NCBI RefSeq assembly: GCF_020177595.1
Contig: NZ_JAHTBL010000005.1
Span: 1-64,000 of the forward strand
DNA from: Cognatishimia sp. MH4019
GTDB taxonomy: Bacteria > Pseudomonadota > Alphaproteobacteria > Rhodobacterales > Rhodobacteraceae
Reading direction: 5' to 3'
Length of the DNA: 64,000 bases
A program made the translations under genes and the position numbers. This document shows, piece by piece, positions 1 to 8,088 of this stretch (positions are counted from its first letter, which is position 1; the number at the start of each line of letters is the position of its first letter). The notes below the pieces were generated by a model. That model did no database searches. It worked only from the letters and a program-made list of their open reading frames with translations, and was not told where the DNA came from.

Positions 1-49
1 AGAATTCGTAAAACAGCGCCGCTTGTGCCTCCTGCTTTGGTCCCATCAT
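1..49 (-). CDS. Transposase, N-terminal fragment (IS1182/IS5-type), cut by window edge
   Basis: Reading leftwards from an ATG at 49, preceded by a GGGGGA ribosome binding site about 7 bp upstream, gives MMGPKQEAQAALFYEF before the window ends. I recognise this opening as that of IS1182/IS5-group DDE transposases common in Rhodobacteraceae, whose next residues form the helical DNA-binding part. Only 16 codons are visible, so catalytic residues cannot be seen. The stretch just upstream contains GTTGAAAAACTC near 113-124 in reverse orientation, a sequence I associate with the ends of such elements. The element is therefore probably intact to the left and its end lies in the first 100-250 bases. 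Family recognition from 16 residues is the weak point. Confidence 0.6.
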   Translation of the reverse strand, partial: MMGPKQEAQAALFYEF

Positions 50-595
50 CGCCAAATCCCCCAATCAATAAAGGAATTGAATCAGCGATTACCACTTCGA
101 TCAAGCAAGAGTTTTTCAACACAATCGCCTCACAACCGACCTTGGATGCGGTGCGGCTTGTTAAACCTGCCGTTCGCTATAGGCGCAAAATCGAGCGAAC
201 AACCAACTGATCGTCTAGCGGACAAACCTGCCATTCGAATTCCGCACTTCACTAGCGCAGAATTTTCCCCCGTCGCAGCATTTGTAGTGTTATAGCGCAG
301 CGCGTGTATTTGATTTGGTCCTAAATGGGCTTTGCTTCGCGTTTAACATCCAAACCACCCCTAGCCGTGACATCGATTTGTCGCCGAAGTTTTTATGGGC
401 CCTTGTTCAGTTGTACCACTCTTCCAAGCAGGTTTCGAAACAGCCTGAGCGTCGGTCCTCAAAGCCGCCAGTGAGGCGTATGTCATCTCGTTGCCGAGAT
501 TTATGGCAACCCGGTCGCAGATGTTGCGCGGTCGAAATAGTCGGCGTTCGCTGTGATCCACCCCCGTCCGCCCCCAACTCCTTTGGAATGTAGTT
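50..595. other. IS flank and non-coding stretch with no supported gene
   Basis: This holds the promoter side of the transposase and then about 350 bases before the inositol ABC transporter. Open frames of up to about 90 codons exist (315-593 plus, 361-624 minus), but they have no ribosome binding site, no recognisable motif and a composition unlike neighbouring genes. An imperfect 14-base repeat, AAACCTGCCRTTCG, occurs at 163-176 and 224-237, exactly 61 bases apart. The end of the insertion sequence cannot be placed because its other end is outside the window. Confidence 0.5.
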
Positions 596-1375
596 CTAAA
601 CGGTGCCTGCCAGGCTACCCTCAAGGGTCGCCAACTCCTGCCCGCCTGCCATCAAGTCCTGCAGTTCTTCAGGAGTGATCTCTCCCTTCATCGCTGTCCC
701 AAGGGTCTTACCGCGATTGAGAACTGTGAAACGGTCCCCCACCGCAAGCGAGTGGCGCACATTGTGGGTGATGAACACCACCGCGATGCCCTGCTTACGC
801 ACCTTGTCGATCGTCGCCAAAACATTCGAGGTTTGACGCACACCCAACGCGGAGGTTGGCTCGTCCAGGATCAAGACCTTCGCGCCGAAATGCACCGCAC
901 GGGCGATGGCCACCGTCTGGCGTTCCCCTCCTGATAATGTGCCCACAGCCTGATCCGGCCCGCGCAGGTTGATCCCCATCTTTTTCATCTCACGCATGGT
1001 GATTTCGTTGGCGTAGTCATGGTCAAACAGACGGATCGGGCCGACCTTCTTGATCGGCTCATTACCCATAAAGAAGTTCCGACTGACACTCATCAGCGGG
1101 ATCATTGCAAGGTGTTGGTGCACCGTGGCAATGCCCGCCTCGATTGCATCACGTGGCCGCGCGAAGTTCATTGGCTTGCCTTCAAATATGATCTCGCCAG
1201 CGGTGGGTTTATGCACCCCCGACATTGTCTTAATGAAGGTCGATTTTCCTGCGCCGTTGTCGCCAAGCAGGCAATGACATTCGCCCGCGCGCACATCAAC
1301 CGAAACCCCTGCCAGCGCGATAACGCTGCCAAAGTGTTTTTCGATGTTTTTCATCTGGATGATCGGTTCGGACAT
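596..1375 (-). CDS. Sugar (inositol) ABC transporter ATP-binding protein, single-domain
   Basis: This is the ATPase of a CUT2-type sugar importer, probably for inositol given its operon. The 259 residues hold one complete nucleotide-binding domain: Walker [10 protein letters not shown] near residue 39, signature LSGGE near 150, Walker [12 protein letters not shown] near 169 and a switch His in ITHN. CUT2 ATPases usually have two fused domains of about 500 residues. This one is half-size, like the fructose-type FrcA proteins, so a homodimer is expected. The ATG at 1375 lies 1 bp after the permease stop, so the two are co-translated. It is the last gene of the binding protein-permease-ATPase operon. 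Substrate is inferred from context. Confidence 0.88.
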   Translation of the reverse strand: MSEPIIQMKNIEKHFGSVIALAGVSVDVRAGECHCLLGDNGAGKSTFIKTMSGVHKPTAGEIIFEGKPMNFARPRDAIEAGIATVHQHLAMIPLMSVSRNFFMGNEPIKKVGPIRLFDHDYANEITMREMKKMGINLRGPDQAVGTLSGGERQTVAIARAVHFGAKVLILDEPTSALGVRQTSNVLATIDKVRKQGIAVVFITHNVRHSLAVGDRFTVLNRGKTLGTAMKGEITPEELQDLMAGGQELATLEGSLAGTV

Positions 1376-1376
1376 A

Positions 1377-2489
1377 TCAACGCTCCCCCGTGATGATGCG
1401 GCGAATGTAGGTGTTCAAGATCACCGCCGCGAGAAGGATCACACCAAGGAATACGCGGAACAAAGAGCTTTCGACGCCCGCAAAGAACAGGCCCTGTTGC
1501 ACGACACCAAAGATCAGAGCACCCAGCGCCGCCCCGATAACCGAGCCGTATCCGCCGGTCAGCAAAGCACCCCCGATGACCACTGCAATGATCGCCTCGA
1601 ACTCCTTCAGAAGACCACGGTCAGCACCGGCAGAGCCGAACTCCATCACCTGACACACCGCGAATACCGTGGCGCAAAACGCGGTAAACATGAACATCTG
1701 GATCTTGACGGCACTTACCGGAACACCAGAATTGCGCGCCGCATCCGCGTCCCCGCCAGAGGCGAATATCCAGTTGCCAAAACGCGTGCGCGTCAGCAGC
1801 CAGTGCCCGAAAATCACCAGACCGATGGCCCAGATCATCAGCATCGGAATGCCATTGACCACGGGTTCGCCCACACGATTGCCCCGTTCAAATGTGGCGA
1901 TAATTCCGGCATCGCCCAGCCATTGGAAAATGGGTCCACCGATCTTGGCGCCGAAAATCGGCGCCAGCCAATCACCCTCGGCAGCCTCTCGGATACCCCC
2001 GATGATCGTCTTACGTTCAACCGTCTGGGGGATGAAAATGGTGAAACCGCGCAAGATGAACAGCGTGGCCAGCGTTACGATAAACGACGGCAAACCCGTC
2101 TTGACGACAATGTATCCATTCAGCGCCCCAAAGGCGACGCAAATCACAAAGGTTATTGTGATGGCCATCCACATCGGCCAGCCCAGCGTGACACCGAAAA
2201 TGGCGATCATCATACCCGCAAAGCCAATCATTGACCCAACCGAAAGGTCGAATTCCCCGGCAATCATCAGCAGGCAGGCACCCACGGCAATGATCATGAA
2301 TTGTGCCGACACCACCGACCAGTTCAGCACGCCCTGCGCGTTGAACATGCCGCTGTCAAAGGCGAATAAAAGAAAGAAAACAAAGACGGCGACGGTCCCC
2401 ACAATACCGCCCAACTCGGGGCGGATCAGCGCTTGGCGAAAACCGGAAATTTCCTTGACGCGTTCGTCGGTTTGACTGGCCTCAGACAT
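1377..2489 (-). CDS. Sugar (inositol) ABC transporter permease
   Basis: A hydrophobic 370-residue protein of the BPD_transp_2 (RbsC/FrcB) permease family, the membrane channel of the importer. It has a short cytoplasmic N-terminus and about nine to ten membrane segments. The conserved stretch [16 protein letters not shown] near residue 80 and the segment [20 protein letters not shown] near 320 are typical of the family. The ATG at 2489 is chosen because AAGGAGG stands 7 bases upstream; a TTG two codons earlier is less likely. It follows the binding-protein gene after a 108-bp gap holding a stable hairpin and is followed at once by the ATPase gene. Confidence 0.9.
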   Translation of the reverse strand: MSEASQTDERVKEISGFRQALIRPELGGIVGTVAVFVFFLLFAFDSGMFNAQGVLNWSVVSAQFMIIAVGACLLMIAGEFDLSVGSMIGFAGMMIAIFGVTLGWPMWMAITITFVICVAFGALNGYIVVKTGLPSFIVTLATLFILRGFTIFIPQTVERKTIIGGIREAAEGDWLAPIFGAKIGGPIFQWLGDAGIIATFERGNRVGEPVVNGIPMLMIWAIGLVIFGHWLLTRTRFGNWIFASGGDADAARNSGVPVSAVKIQMFMFTAFCATVFAVCQVMEFGSAGADRGLLKEFEAIIAVVIGGALLTGGYGSVIGAALGALIFGVVQQGLFFAGVESSLFRVFLGVILLAAVILNTYIRRIITGER

Positions 2490-2540
2490 CGCCAACCTCC
2501 TTGGCTCGATGAGTGTGTGATGTGTGTTTGATAATAAGAA

Positions 2541-2570
2541 GGGCGACCACGGCTCAGGCCATGGCCGCCC
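2541..2570 (-). terminator. Intra-operon hairpin between binding-protein and permease genes
   Basis: An inverted repeat of 12 positions with two mismatches (GGGCGACCACGG pairs with CCATGGCCGCCC) closes a 6-base loop. No T-run follows, so it is not a classical intrinsic terminator. Such hairpins between binding-protein and permease genes commonly stabilise or partly terminate the message so that more binding protein is made. The function is inferred; the pairing is seen. Confidence 0.55.
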
Positions 2571-2597
2571 CTCTTAGCGGTATCCTTTTAGCGGATC

Positions 2598-3557
2598 TTA
2601 GCGGAACTCGCCTGCGAACGCTTCGACCTTCTCGAGCCCGTCAGCGGTTACGAAACCTGGGCCGGAGTTGATGTTGCTGCCGGGCAGAACGCCGTAACGA
2701 TCATAGTTGGCCAACACGACCACAGGCAGGTAAGCCTGCAGGAACGGCTGCTGGTCGATGCCCCACTCAATGGTGCCAGCCTTGATGCCCTCAACGATGT
2801 TTTCACCAAGGTCAAAGGTGCCAAAGTAGATGTCACCAGCCATGCCGTTTTCATCCAGCGCGAGCAGCGTTGGGTCCGCAGAGGTCGGGCCAAGCGTCAG
2901 GATCGCATCGGTTTCAGGATTGGCAGACAGGTACGCAAGAACACGGTTTTTGATCTCTGCAGGGTCTTGACCGGAATCAATCATCTGGTTGCCCAGATCG
3001 ACGCCCAGACCGTCCGCGAAACCCTGGCAACGCTCGGTTGAGGATGGCGAAGAGATGTAGTGGTTCACGCACAGGAACGACGATACACCATCACGTGCCG
3101 CCCGCTGACCTGCCGCCAAACCGGCGTCATACTCGGGCTGACCAACATACATCAGCGCACCAACTTCGGCCGCCTGCGCGGGCGTGCCAGAGTTCATGAT
3201 GATCACGTCAACGCCTTGGTCAACAGCCGCCATGATTGGGCCCTTCAGGACGTCGTAATCGGACAGCGTAGTGATGATGCCATCAGGGTTGGACGCTGCC
3301 GCCTGCTCAATGATGCGGGCCATGTCAGCAAGGTCGCCAGTCGGCGGATTGCGATATTCGACCTCAACGCCCAGCTGATCACCAGCCAGCGCGATACCGT
3401 TCTTGATGGTGTTCCACCAGCTGTCACTGTCAGGCGCGTGGCTGACCAGAATGTACTTCAGATCGTCGCCATTCCCTTCTGCGGATGCGGTAGTTACGGC
3501 TGCAAAGGGTGCTGCCACGATCGCTACGGTAGCAAAAAGTTTGCTCATCATGTTCAT
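2598..3557 (-). CDS. Periplasmic sugar (inositol) binding protein
   Basis: This 319-residue substrate-binding protein of the RbsB/periplasmic-binding-1 fold captures the ligand in the periplasm for the importer encoded downstream. A Sec signal peptide occupies roughly residues 1-26, ending ASA. Mature domain signatures include YILVSHAPDSDSWW near 35, where such proteins bind the sugar ring, NPPTGDLADMARIIEQAAAS near 70 and DGIITTLSDYD near 92. The ATG at 3557 has GGGAGGA 6 bases upstream. It is the first gene of the operon and diverges from the LacI regulator, with the palindromic operator 77 bp upstream of its start. An inositol ligand is inferred from linkage to iolBCDG; another polyol is possible. 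Confidence 0.88.
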   Translation of the reverse strand: MNMMSKLFATVAIVAAPFAAVTTASAEGNGDDLKYILVSHAPDSDSWWNTIKNGIALAGDQLGVEVEYRNPPTGDLADMARIIEQAAASNPDGIITTLSDYDVLKGPIMAAVDQGVDVIIMNSGTPAQAAEVGALMYVGQPEYDAGLAAGQRAARDGVSSFLCVNHYISSPSSTERCQGFADGLGVDLGNQMIDSGQDPAEIKNRVLAYLSANPETDAILTLGPTSADPTLLALDENGMAGDIYFGTFDLGENIVEGIKAGTIEWGIDQQPFLQAYLPVVVLANYDRYGVLPGSNINSGPGFVTADGLEKVEAFAGEFR

Positions 3558-3639
3558 GTTTTTCCTCCCAAGGAATTCTTATTCCGCTCTCAAAGAGAGG
3601 TCTGTTGCCCCTCTCTCCTAATCAAAGCATGAGTCGTTT

Positions 3640-3663
3640 AATTTTGCAACCGGTTGCAAAATT
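3640..3663. promoter_or_regulatory. LacI-family operator 1, perfect 24-bp palindrome
   Basis: A perfect palindrome whose 18-bp core TTTGCAACCGGTTGCAAA recurs at 8000-8017. It lies in the 187-bp divergent region between the binding-protein gene and the LacI-type regulator. The centre CCGG with a TTGCAA arm is the usual shape of a LacI/GalR operator. It probably controls both the importer operon and the regulator itself. Confidence 0.85.
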
Positions 3664-3744
3664 TTCGTAGAAATTCCATGCTGCCCTTGGAACCAAAGCC
3701 TTGTATGAAGACAAAACCTAACCGGAAAACCAAAGACATATACC

Positions 3745-4746
3745 ATGCCCATCACCCTCAGAGATGTCGCCACCCGTGCCGGAGTTTCTCCCTCCGCAGT
3801 GTCGCGCACATTCACCGACGGTGCCTCGGTGTCTGAGAAAATGCGGCGCAAGGTCGAAAAGGCCGCCCGGGATCTGGGCTACTCCCCCAACGCGCTGGCC
3901 TCGGCGATGACGACCGGACGCACCAAACTGATCGGCCTTGTGTCCAACAACTTCCAGAACCCGATCTTCCTGCAGGTCTTCGACCTGCTGACCCGCAAAT
4001 TGCAGGACTGCGGGCTGCGCCCCCTATTGCTTAACCTGACAGGCGAGACCGACGCCAAGACGGCTGTGCGCATGTTGCAGCAATACTCGGTCGACGGGGC
4101 GATCGTCGCCTCTTCGACCCTGCCGCCAGAGTTCTCCAAGTCCTTCCGCGATGCGGGTGTGCCGGTGGTCAACTCCTTCGGGCGCTTCTCGACCTCGCCA
4201 GAGGTCCACGTGGTCGGCGTCGACAACTCCGAATGTGGGCGCATGGCCGCGCGCACGCTGGTCGAACGAGACTACAAAACCGTCGCTTTCTTGGGTGGAC
4301 CAGAGGCCGCCACCTCTACCCAAGACCGCTTTCGGGGCTTTTTTCAGGAACTCGCCAAACACCCCCACGTCGCCCATTCCCACAGCTTTGCTGCGGCCTA
4401 TTCCTTCGACGCGGGGCGCGCCGAAATGCAACGCCTGATCGCGGCGGGTGACATGGCCGATGCCTATTTCTGCGGCGACGACGTCTTATCGATCGGTGCG
4501 CTGTCCGCAGTGGCCGATGCGGGGCTGAATGTCCCACAGGACCTTGGCATCATAGGCTTCAATGACATGGAAATGGCCCGCTGGGAGAACATCAATCTGA
4601 CCACGATCAGCCAGCCCATTGACCAGATCCTGCAATCCTCAGTGGATCTGATGGTCTCCATGCTTGACGATCCCGATCGCTCCCCCGAGGTCCGCTTGTT
4701 TCCCTGCAAACTGATCGAACGCGGCACCCTGCGGCCCCTGTCATAG
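3745..4746 (+). CDS. LacI-family transcriptional regulator of the inositol cluster
   Basis: This 333-residue regulator has an N-terminal LacI helix-turn-helix (TLRDVATRAGVSPSAVSRTF, residues 4-23) and hinge (YSPNALASAMTTGRT near 49). A periplasmic-binding-like effector domain follows from about residue 60 (LIGLVSNNFQNPIF). It ends in the usual GTLRP motif. It likely represses the importer and the catabolic operons until inositol or an inositol derivative binds. Two palindromes with the same 18-bp core stand in the two divergent promoter regions of the cluster, one directly upstream of this gene, which suggests autoregulation. No strong ribosome binding site precedes the ATG. Many inositol clusters use an RpiR-type IolR instead, so the LacI type is notable. 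Confidence 0.88.
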   Translation: MPITLRDVATRAGVSPSAVSRTFTDGASVSEKMRRKVEKAARDLGYSPNALASAMTTGRTKLIGLVSNNFQNPIFLQVFDLLTRKLQDCGLRPLLLNLTGETDAKTAVRMLQQYSVDGAIVASSTLPPEFSKSFRDAGVPVVNSFGRFSTSPEVHVVGVDNSECGRMAARTLVERDYKTVAFLGGPEAATSTQDRFRGFFQELAKHPHVAHSHSFAAAYSFDAGRAEMQRLIAAGDMADAYFCGDDVLSIGALSAVADAGLNVPQDLGIIGFNDMEMARWENINLTTISQPIDQILQSSVDLMVSMLDDPDRSPEVRLFPCKLIERGTLRPLS

Positions 4747-4756
4747 CGCGCCGCCC

Positions 4757-5890
4757 TTAACGATACATCAGCGGGCGCGCGTCCACCCATGCACCCTTGT
4801 CCTTGGCCGAGGCTGCGGCCTGATGCACAGCCGCCATCGACCGCAGCCCATCTTCTGCCAATGGCAATCCATCACGAACGTCACCCCGAATGCTCGCCGC
4901 CAGATCGACATAGATATTGGCCACCGCCAAAGGGAACCCTTCGGGATGAGCAATCGCCACACGGCTCATCCGGCCCGCCTCGTCTGACAAACCGCCTTCG
5001 CCCTTTTCCATGATCTGCGTGCGCCCACCGACGGGTGTATAATAGACTTGGTTCGGCTCTTCGGAGCGCCAACGCATTCCGCCCGTTTCTCCGAAGATCT
5101 GAATGTCGAACCCATGCTGGCGCCCAATTGCAACCGAGCTGGTCCAAAGCCGCCCAACCGCGCCGCCCTCCATCCGGAAGTTCACCATTGCATCGTCTTC
5201 CAGCTTGCGGCTGGGAATGGTTGACGCGAAATCCGCGCTCAACTCACGCACTTGATCGCCCGCAATGAAGCACGCCATATGCAGCGCGTGGATGCCGCAA
5301 TCGGCGAACTGCCCCGACACGCCCGCCATTGCAGGATCATAACGCCACCGCACCCGCGGATTGTTTGCATCCGTCGCATCACCGTGGTGCCCGTGACTAA
5401 AGTTCGTGACCACCAAACGCACCTTGCCAATCTGGCCTGTGCGCACCATCTCGCGCATCTCGCGCACCATAGGATAGGCGGAGTAGCAATAGTTGACTGC
5501 GCAAATCTTGCCCGAAGCCTCGGCGATTTTCACAATCTCCTCACCCTCTTGCACGGTCATTGTCATTGGCTTTTCGCACAGCACGTTGAACCCCGCTTCA
5601 AGGAAAGCCTTGGTGATTTCGAAATGTGTGGAATTTGGCGTTGCCACAGTGACCAGATCAACGCGATCCTCGCGCGCGGTTTCCCCGGCCAGCATCTCGC
5701 GCCAGTCGCCATACGCGCGGTCCGCCGCCACACCCAGACGTTGCGCATAGTCGCGCCCGGCTTCAGCATTGTGATCCAGCGCTCCGGCGGCCAGTACGAA
5801 GTTGCCATCTGCCTGCGCGCCCAGCCTGTGTGCTGGCCCGATCTGACTGCCTTCACCGCCGCCGATCATGCCCCAATTCAATCGTTTCAT
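4757..5890 (-). CDS. Gfo/Idh/MocA-family oxidoreductase
   Basis: An NAD(P)-dependent dehydrogenase of 377 residues. The Rossmann motif GMIGGGEGSQIGPAHR starts near residue 6, the catalytic Lys is in CEKPMTM near 103, and an active-site His is in DCGIHALHMA near 193. The family oxidises inositols, sugars and related cyclitols. The start at 5890 (MKRLNWG) puts the nucleotide-binding motif at the N-terminus; the frame stays open 54 codons further upstream without homology. It is the third gene of a minus-strand group with the IolE-like protein and another dehydrogenase, under operator 2. A second inositol stereoisomer such as scyllo- or chiro-inositol is a plausible substrate, but this is inference. 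Confidence 0.85.
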   Translation of the reverse strand: MKRLNWGMIGGGEGSQIGPAHRLGAQADGNFVLAAGALDHNAEAGRDYAQRLGVAADRAYGDWREMLAGETAREDRVDLVTVATPNSTHFEITKAFLEAGFNVLCEKPMTMTVQEGEEIVKIAEASGKICAVNYCYSAYPMVREMREMVRTGQIGKVRLVVTNFSHGHHGDATDANNPRVRWRYDPAMAGVSGQFADCGIHALHMACFIAGDQVRELSADFASTIPSRKLEDDAMVNFRMEGGAVGRLWTSSVAIGRQHGFDIQIFGETGGMRWRSEEPNQVYYTPVGGRTQIMEKGEGGLSDEAGRMSRVAIAHPEGFPLAVANIYVDLAASIRGDVRDGLPLAEDGLRSMAAVHQAAASAKDKGAWVDARPLMYR

Positions 5891-5952
5891 GTGATATCCT
5901 CCAACGCCGGTTGGCTGGTTTGAGAGCCATACCAGACCCATATCAAGCTTTC

Positions 5953-6846
5953 TTAGGTGAAACCGATGCTTTCCAAGTACTCGCGGTTCGCCTTTGCGTC
6001 CTCCATCGGCGTGCCCGGCATGCTCGGGTCGCAATCTTGCTCCACGGTGCACCAGCCCTCGAAACCGGCGTCCAGGAGCACCTGCCGCACGGTCGGGAAA
6101 TCGACATCTCCCTGCCCAAGATTGCAGAAAATCCCCTGCCCGCAGGCTTTGTAGAAATCCGTTCGATTTGCAACGACATCGGCCTTCACCTTGGGGTCGA
6201 TGTCTTTGAAGTGCATATATGAAATGCGACTCATGTGGCGCTTCATGAAGGCAACGGGATCAAAGCCTGCATAGGAATGATGGCCCGTGTCAAAACAGAT
6301 TTTCAGGATCGTTTCGTCCACCTCATCCAGCAGCCGTTCCAGTTCCGGCTCAAAGTCCATGAACCCCGCCGCATGGGCATGGATGCCCACGGTCAGCCCA
6401 TACTCTTGCGCCCCCATCTTGGCGATGGTCGCGATGCGATCACGATAAGCGGCCCACTCGGGCGCATCCATCTGCTCCGCCTCATCCGCACGCCCCGCCG
6501 TCGGCGCACGACGATGAGATATCGAGTCAATTAGAACAAGGTGTTCCGCCCCATGGGCGACCAGCGCCTTGCAGGTGCGAACCGAGGCGTCCAGCACTTC
6601 GTCCCACTTGTCCGCATCATGAAACGGGCGGAAAACGACACCTCCAATAATGCTCAGATCGTTCTTTTGCAGCTCGTCGCGCAGCTCCGCAGGATCCTCG
6701 GGCATATAGCCAATCGGCCCCAGCTCGATCCCCTTGTAACCCGCCTGCGCGCATTGCTGCAGCACGGATTGCCAAGCCGGATATGACGGATCGGAAGCAA
6801 ATTCGATGCCCCATGAACACGGCGCATTGCCAATACGGATGGTCAT
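5953..6846 (-). CDS. IolE-like sugar phosphate isomerase/epimerase (inosose dehydratase-type)
   Basis: An AP-endonuclease-2-type TIM barrel of 297 residues, the same length as Bacillus IolE. The opening IGNAPCSWGIE, the metal-ligand stretches GIHAHAAGFMD near 173 and KICFDTGHHSYAGFDP near 202, and HFKDIDPKV near 228 match the IolE/IolI group. IolE removes water from scyllo-inosose to give the dione cleaved by IolD, whose gene is on the other strand. The ATG at 6846 is chosen because AAAGGA precedes it by 8 bases; the 24 upstream codons have no homology. No other inosose dehydratase is visible in the window, which supports the role. An isomerase role is the alternative. Confidence 0.78.
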   Translation of the reverse strand: MTIRIGNAPCSWGIEFASDPSYPAWQSVLQQCAQAGYKGIELGPIGYMPEDPAELRDELQKNDLSIIGGVVFRPFHDADKWDEVLDASVRTCKALVAHGAEHLVLIDSISHRRAPTAGRADEAEQMDAPEWAAYRDRIATIAKMGAQEYGLTVGIHAHAAGFMDFEPELERLLDEVDETILKICFDTGHHSYAGFDPVAFMKRHMSRISYMHFKDIDPKVKADVVANRTDFYKACGQGIFCNLGQGDVDFPTVRQVLLDAGFEGWCTVEQDCDPSMPGTPMEDAKANREYLESIGFT

Positions 6847-6859
6847 ATGTGTTGGTCCT

Positions 6860-7963
6860 TTAGAAGTCGTTGACGTTGCACCAGGCCTTCGCATCCGAGG
6901 ACGCGTGGGCCGCCGCAATTACTTGGTTGACCGCCATTCCATCTCGGAAGGTCGGCCAGATATTCTGCCATGTCTCGATCGCTCGTAGAAAATCGCGCGC
7001 CTCGATAATGATCTGGTCCTGATAGCCGGTGCCGTGCCCCGGCCCTTGACAGAAGGGCTCGTAATCCGGGTGCGCGGGCCCTGTCAAAATCTTGGTAAAA
7101 CCGCGCTGCGCCTCTGGGCCGGACATCTTGTAAAGGTGGATCGCGTTCTGATCTTCGCCGTCAAAGCGGATCGCCCCCTTGGAGCCCGTCACTTCGTAAG
7201 CATATCCCATCTTGCGCCCCGTCGCGACGCGGCTGGCATAGATTGACCCCAGAACGCCACTCTCGAAGCGGCACAACATATGCCCGTGATCGTCGTTTGT
7301 AACTGTGCCGCCGGGGCGGTCATGATAGACTGTCTCGATCTCGGCCATCAGGCTCTGGATCGGACCCATCAGCCGCAGCGCGCAATTGATCGGATGCGGC
7401 GCAAGATCACCCATCGTGCCGTTAGGCAAACCTGACGTGCGCCAATTTGCAGGGGCGCTGGGATCGGCCAGAAAATCCTCGGTATGTTCGCCACGAAATC
7501 CGGTGATCTCACCAATCTCACCACTCTCGATCAGGTCGCGCGCGAACTGACTGGCGGGTGTGCGGATGTAATTGAAACCGGTCATGTTGATCGCACCGGC
7601 AACTTCGGCTGCGGCAACCATCGCGCGGCTGTCGTCCACATTTGTGCCTAGTGGCTTTTCACAAAATACCGGTTTGCCAGCAGCAAACGCGGCCTCGGCC
7701 ACGACCCGATGCAAGGCCTGAGGGGCCGCGATTACCACCGCTTCGACCTTCGGATCCGCGACCAGCACTCGCCAATCCTCCGTCGCGCGCGCAAACCCGA
7801 AGGCCGCGCGATATCCCTCAGCCGACACCGTCGAGGACGCACAAACCATCTCCAACCGTGGCCGCAGTGCGGTGTTAAAGACCGCACCCACCGCAGACAT
7901 GGCGACAGCATGCGCCTTGCCCATGTAGCCGCCACCGACAACTCCGATTCCGATTTCGGTCAT
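6860..7963 (-). CDS. Gfo/Idh/MocA-family oxidoreductase
   Basis: A second NAD(P)-dependent dehydrogenase of this family, 367 residues. It has the Rossmann motif GVVGGGYMGKAHAVAM near residue 7, the catalytic Lys in CEKPLGTN near 98 and an active-site His in DLAPHPINCALRL near 179. It is the first gene of the minus-strand group, and its start at 7963 lies 37 bp from operator 2, so it is probably induced together with iolD. It differs clearly in sequence from the other two family members here and likely acts on another inositol isomer or a keto-inositol. The exact substrate cannot be read from the sequence. Confidence 0.85.
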   Translation of the reverse strand: MTEIGIGVVGGGYMGKAHAVAMSAVGAVFNTALRPRLEMVCASSTVSAEGYRAAFGFARATEDWRVLVADPKVEAVVIAAPQALHRVVAEAAFAAGKPVFCEKPLGTNVDDSRAMVAAAEVAGAINMTGFNYIRTPASQFARDLIESGEIGEITGFRGEHTEDFLADPSAPANWRTSGLPNGTMGDLAPHPINCALRLMGPIQSLMAEIETVYHDRPGGTVTNDDHGHMLCRFESGVLGSIYASRVATGRKMGYAYEVTGSKGAIRFDGEDQNAIHLYKMSGPEAQRGFTKILTGPAHPDYEPFCQGPGHGTGYQDQIIIEARDFLRAIETWQNIWPTFRDGMAVNQVIAAAHASSDAKAWCNVNDF

Positions 7964-7999
7964 TGCATTCCCTCACTGAAATCTCCTTGCGGAAAACTA

Positions 8000-8017
8000 T
8001 TTGCAACCGGTTGCAAA
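8000..8017. promoter_or_regulatory. LacI-family operator 2, 18-bp palindrome
   Basis: TTTGCAACCGGTTGCAAA is a perfect palindrome identical to the core of the site at 3640-3663. It lies in the 125-bp divergent region between the dehydrogenase gene ending its 5' side at 7963 and iolD starting at 8089, so one site can control both operons. Confidence 0.85.
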
Positions 8018-8088
8018 ATTTGTATCCTTGGATTCGAAGTTACGCAAGTGTCAACAAGCCGACCCTGCGATTTGGAGGAGCTTTCGCG

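Noticed and set aside
23-593. Plus-strand open frames in the first 600 bases (61-92 codons)
   Set aside because: No ribosome binding site or motif. The first ones read through the transposase start on the opposite strand.
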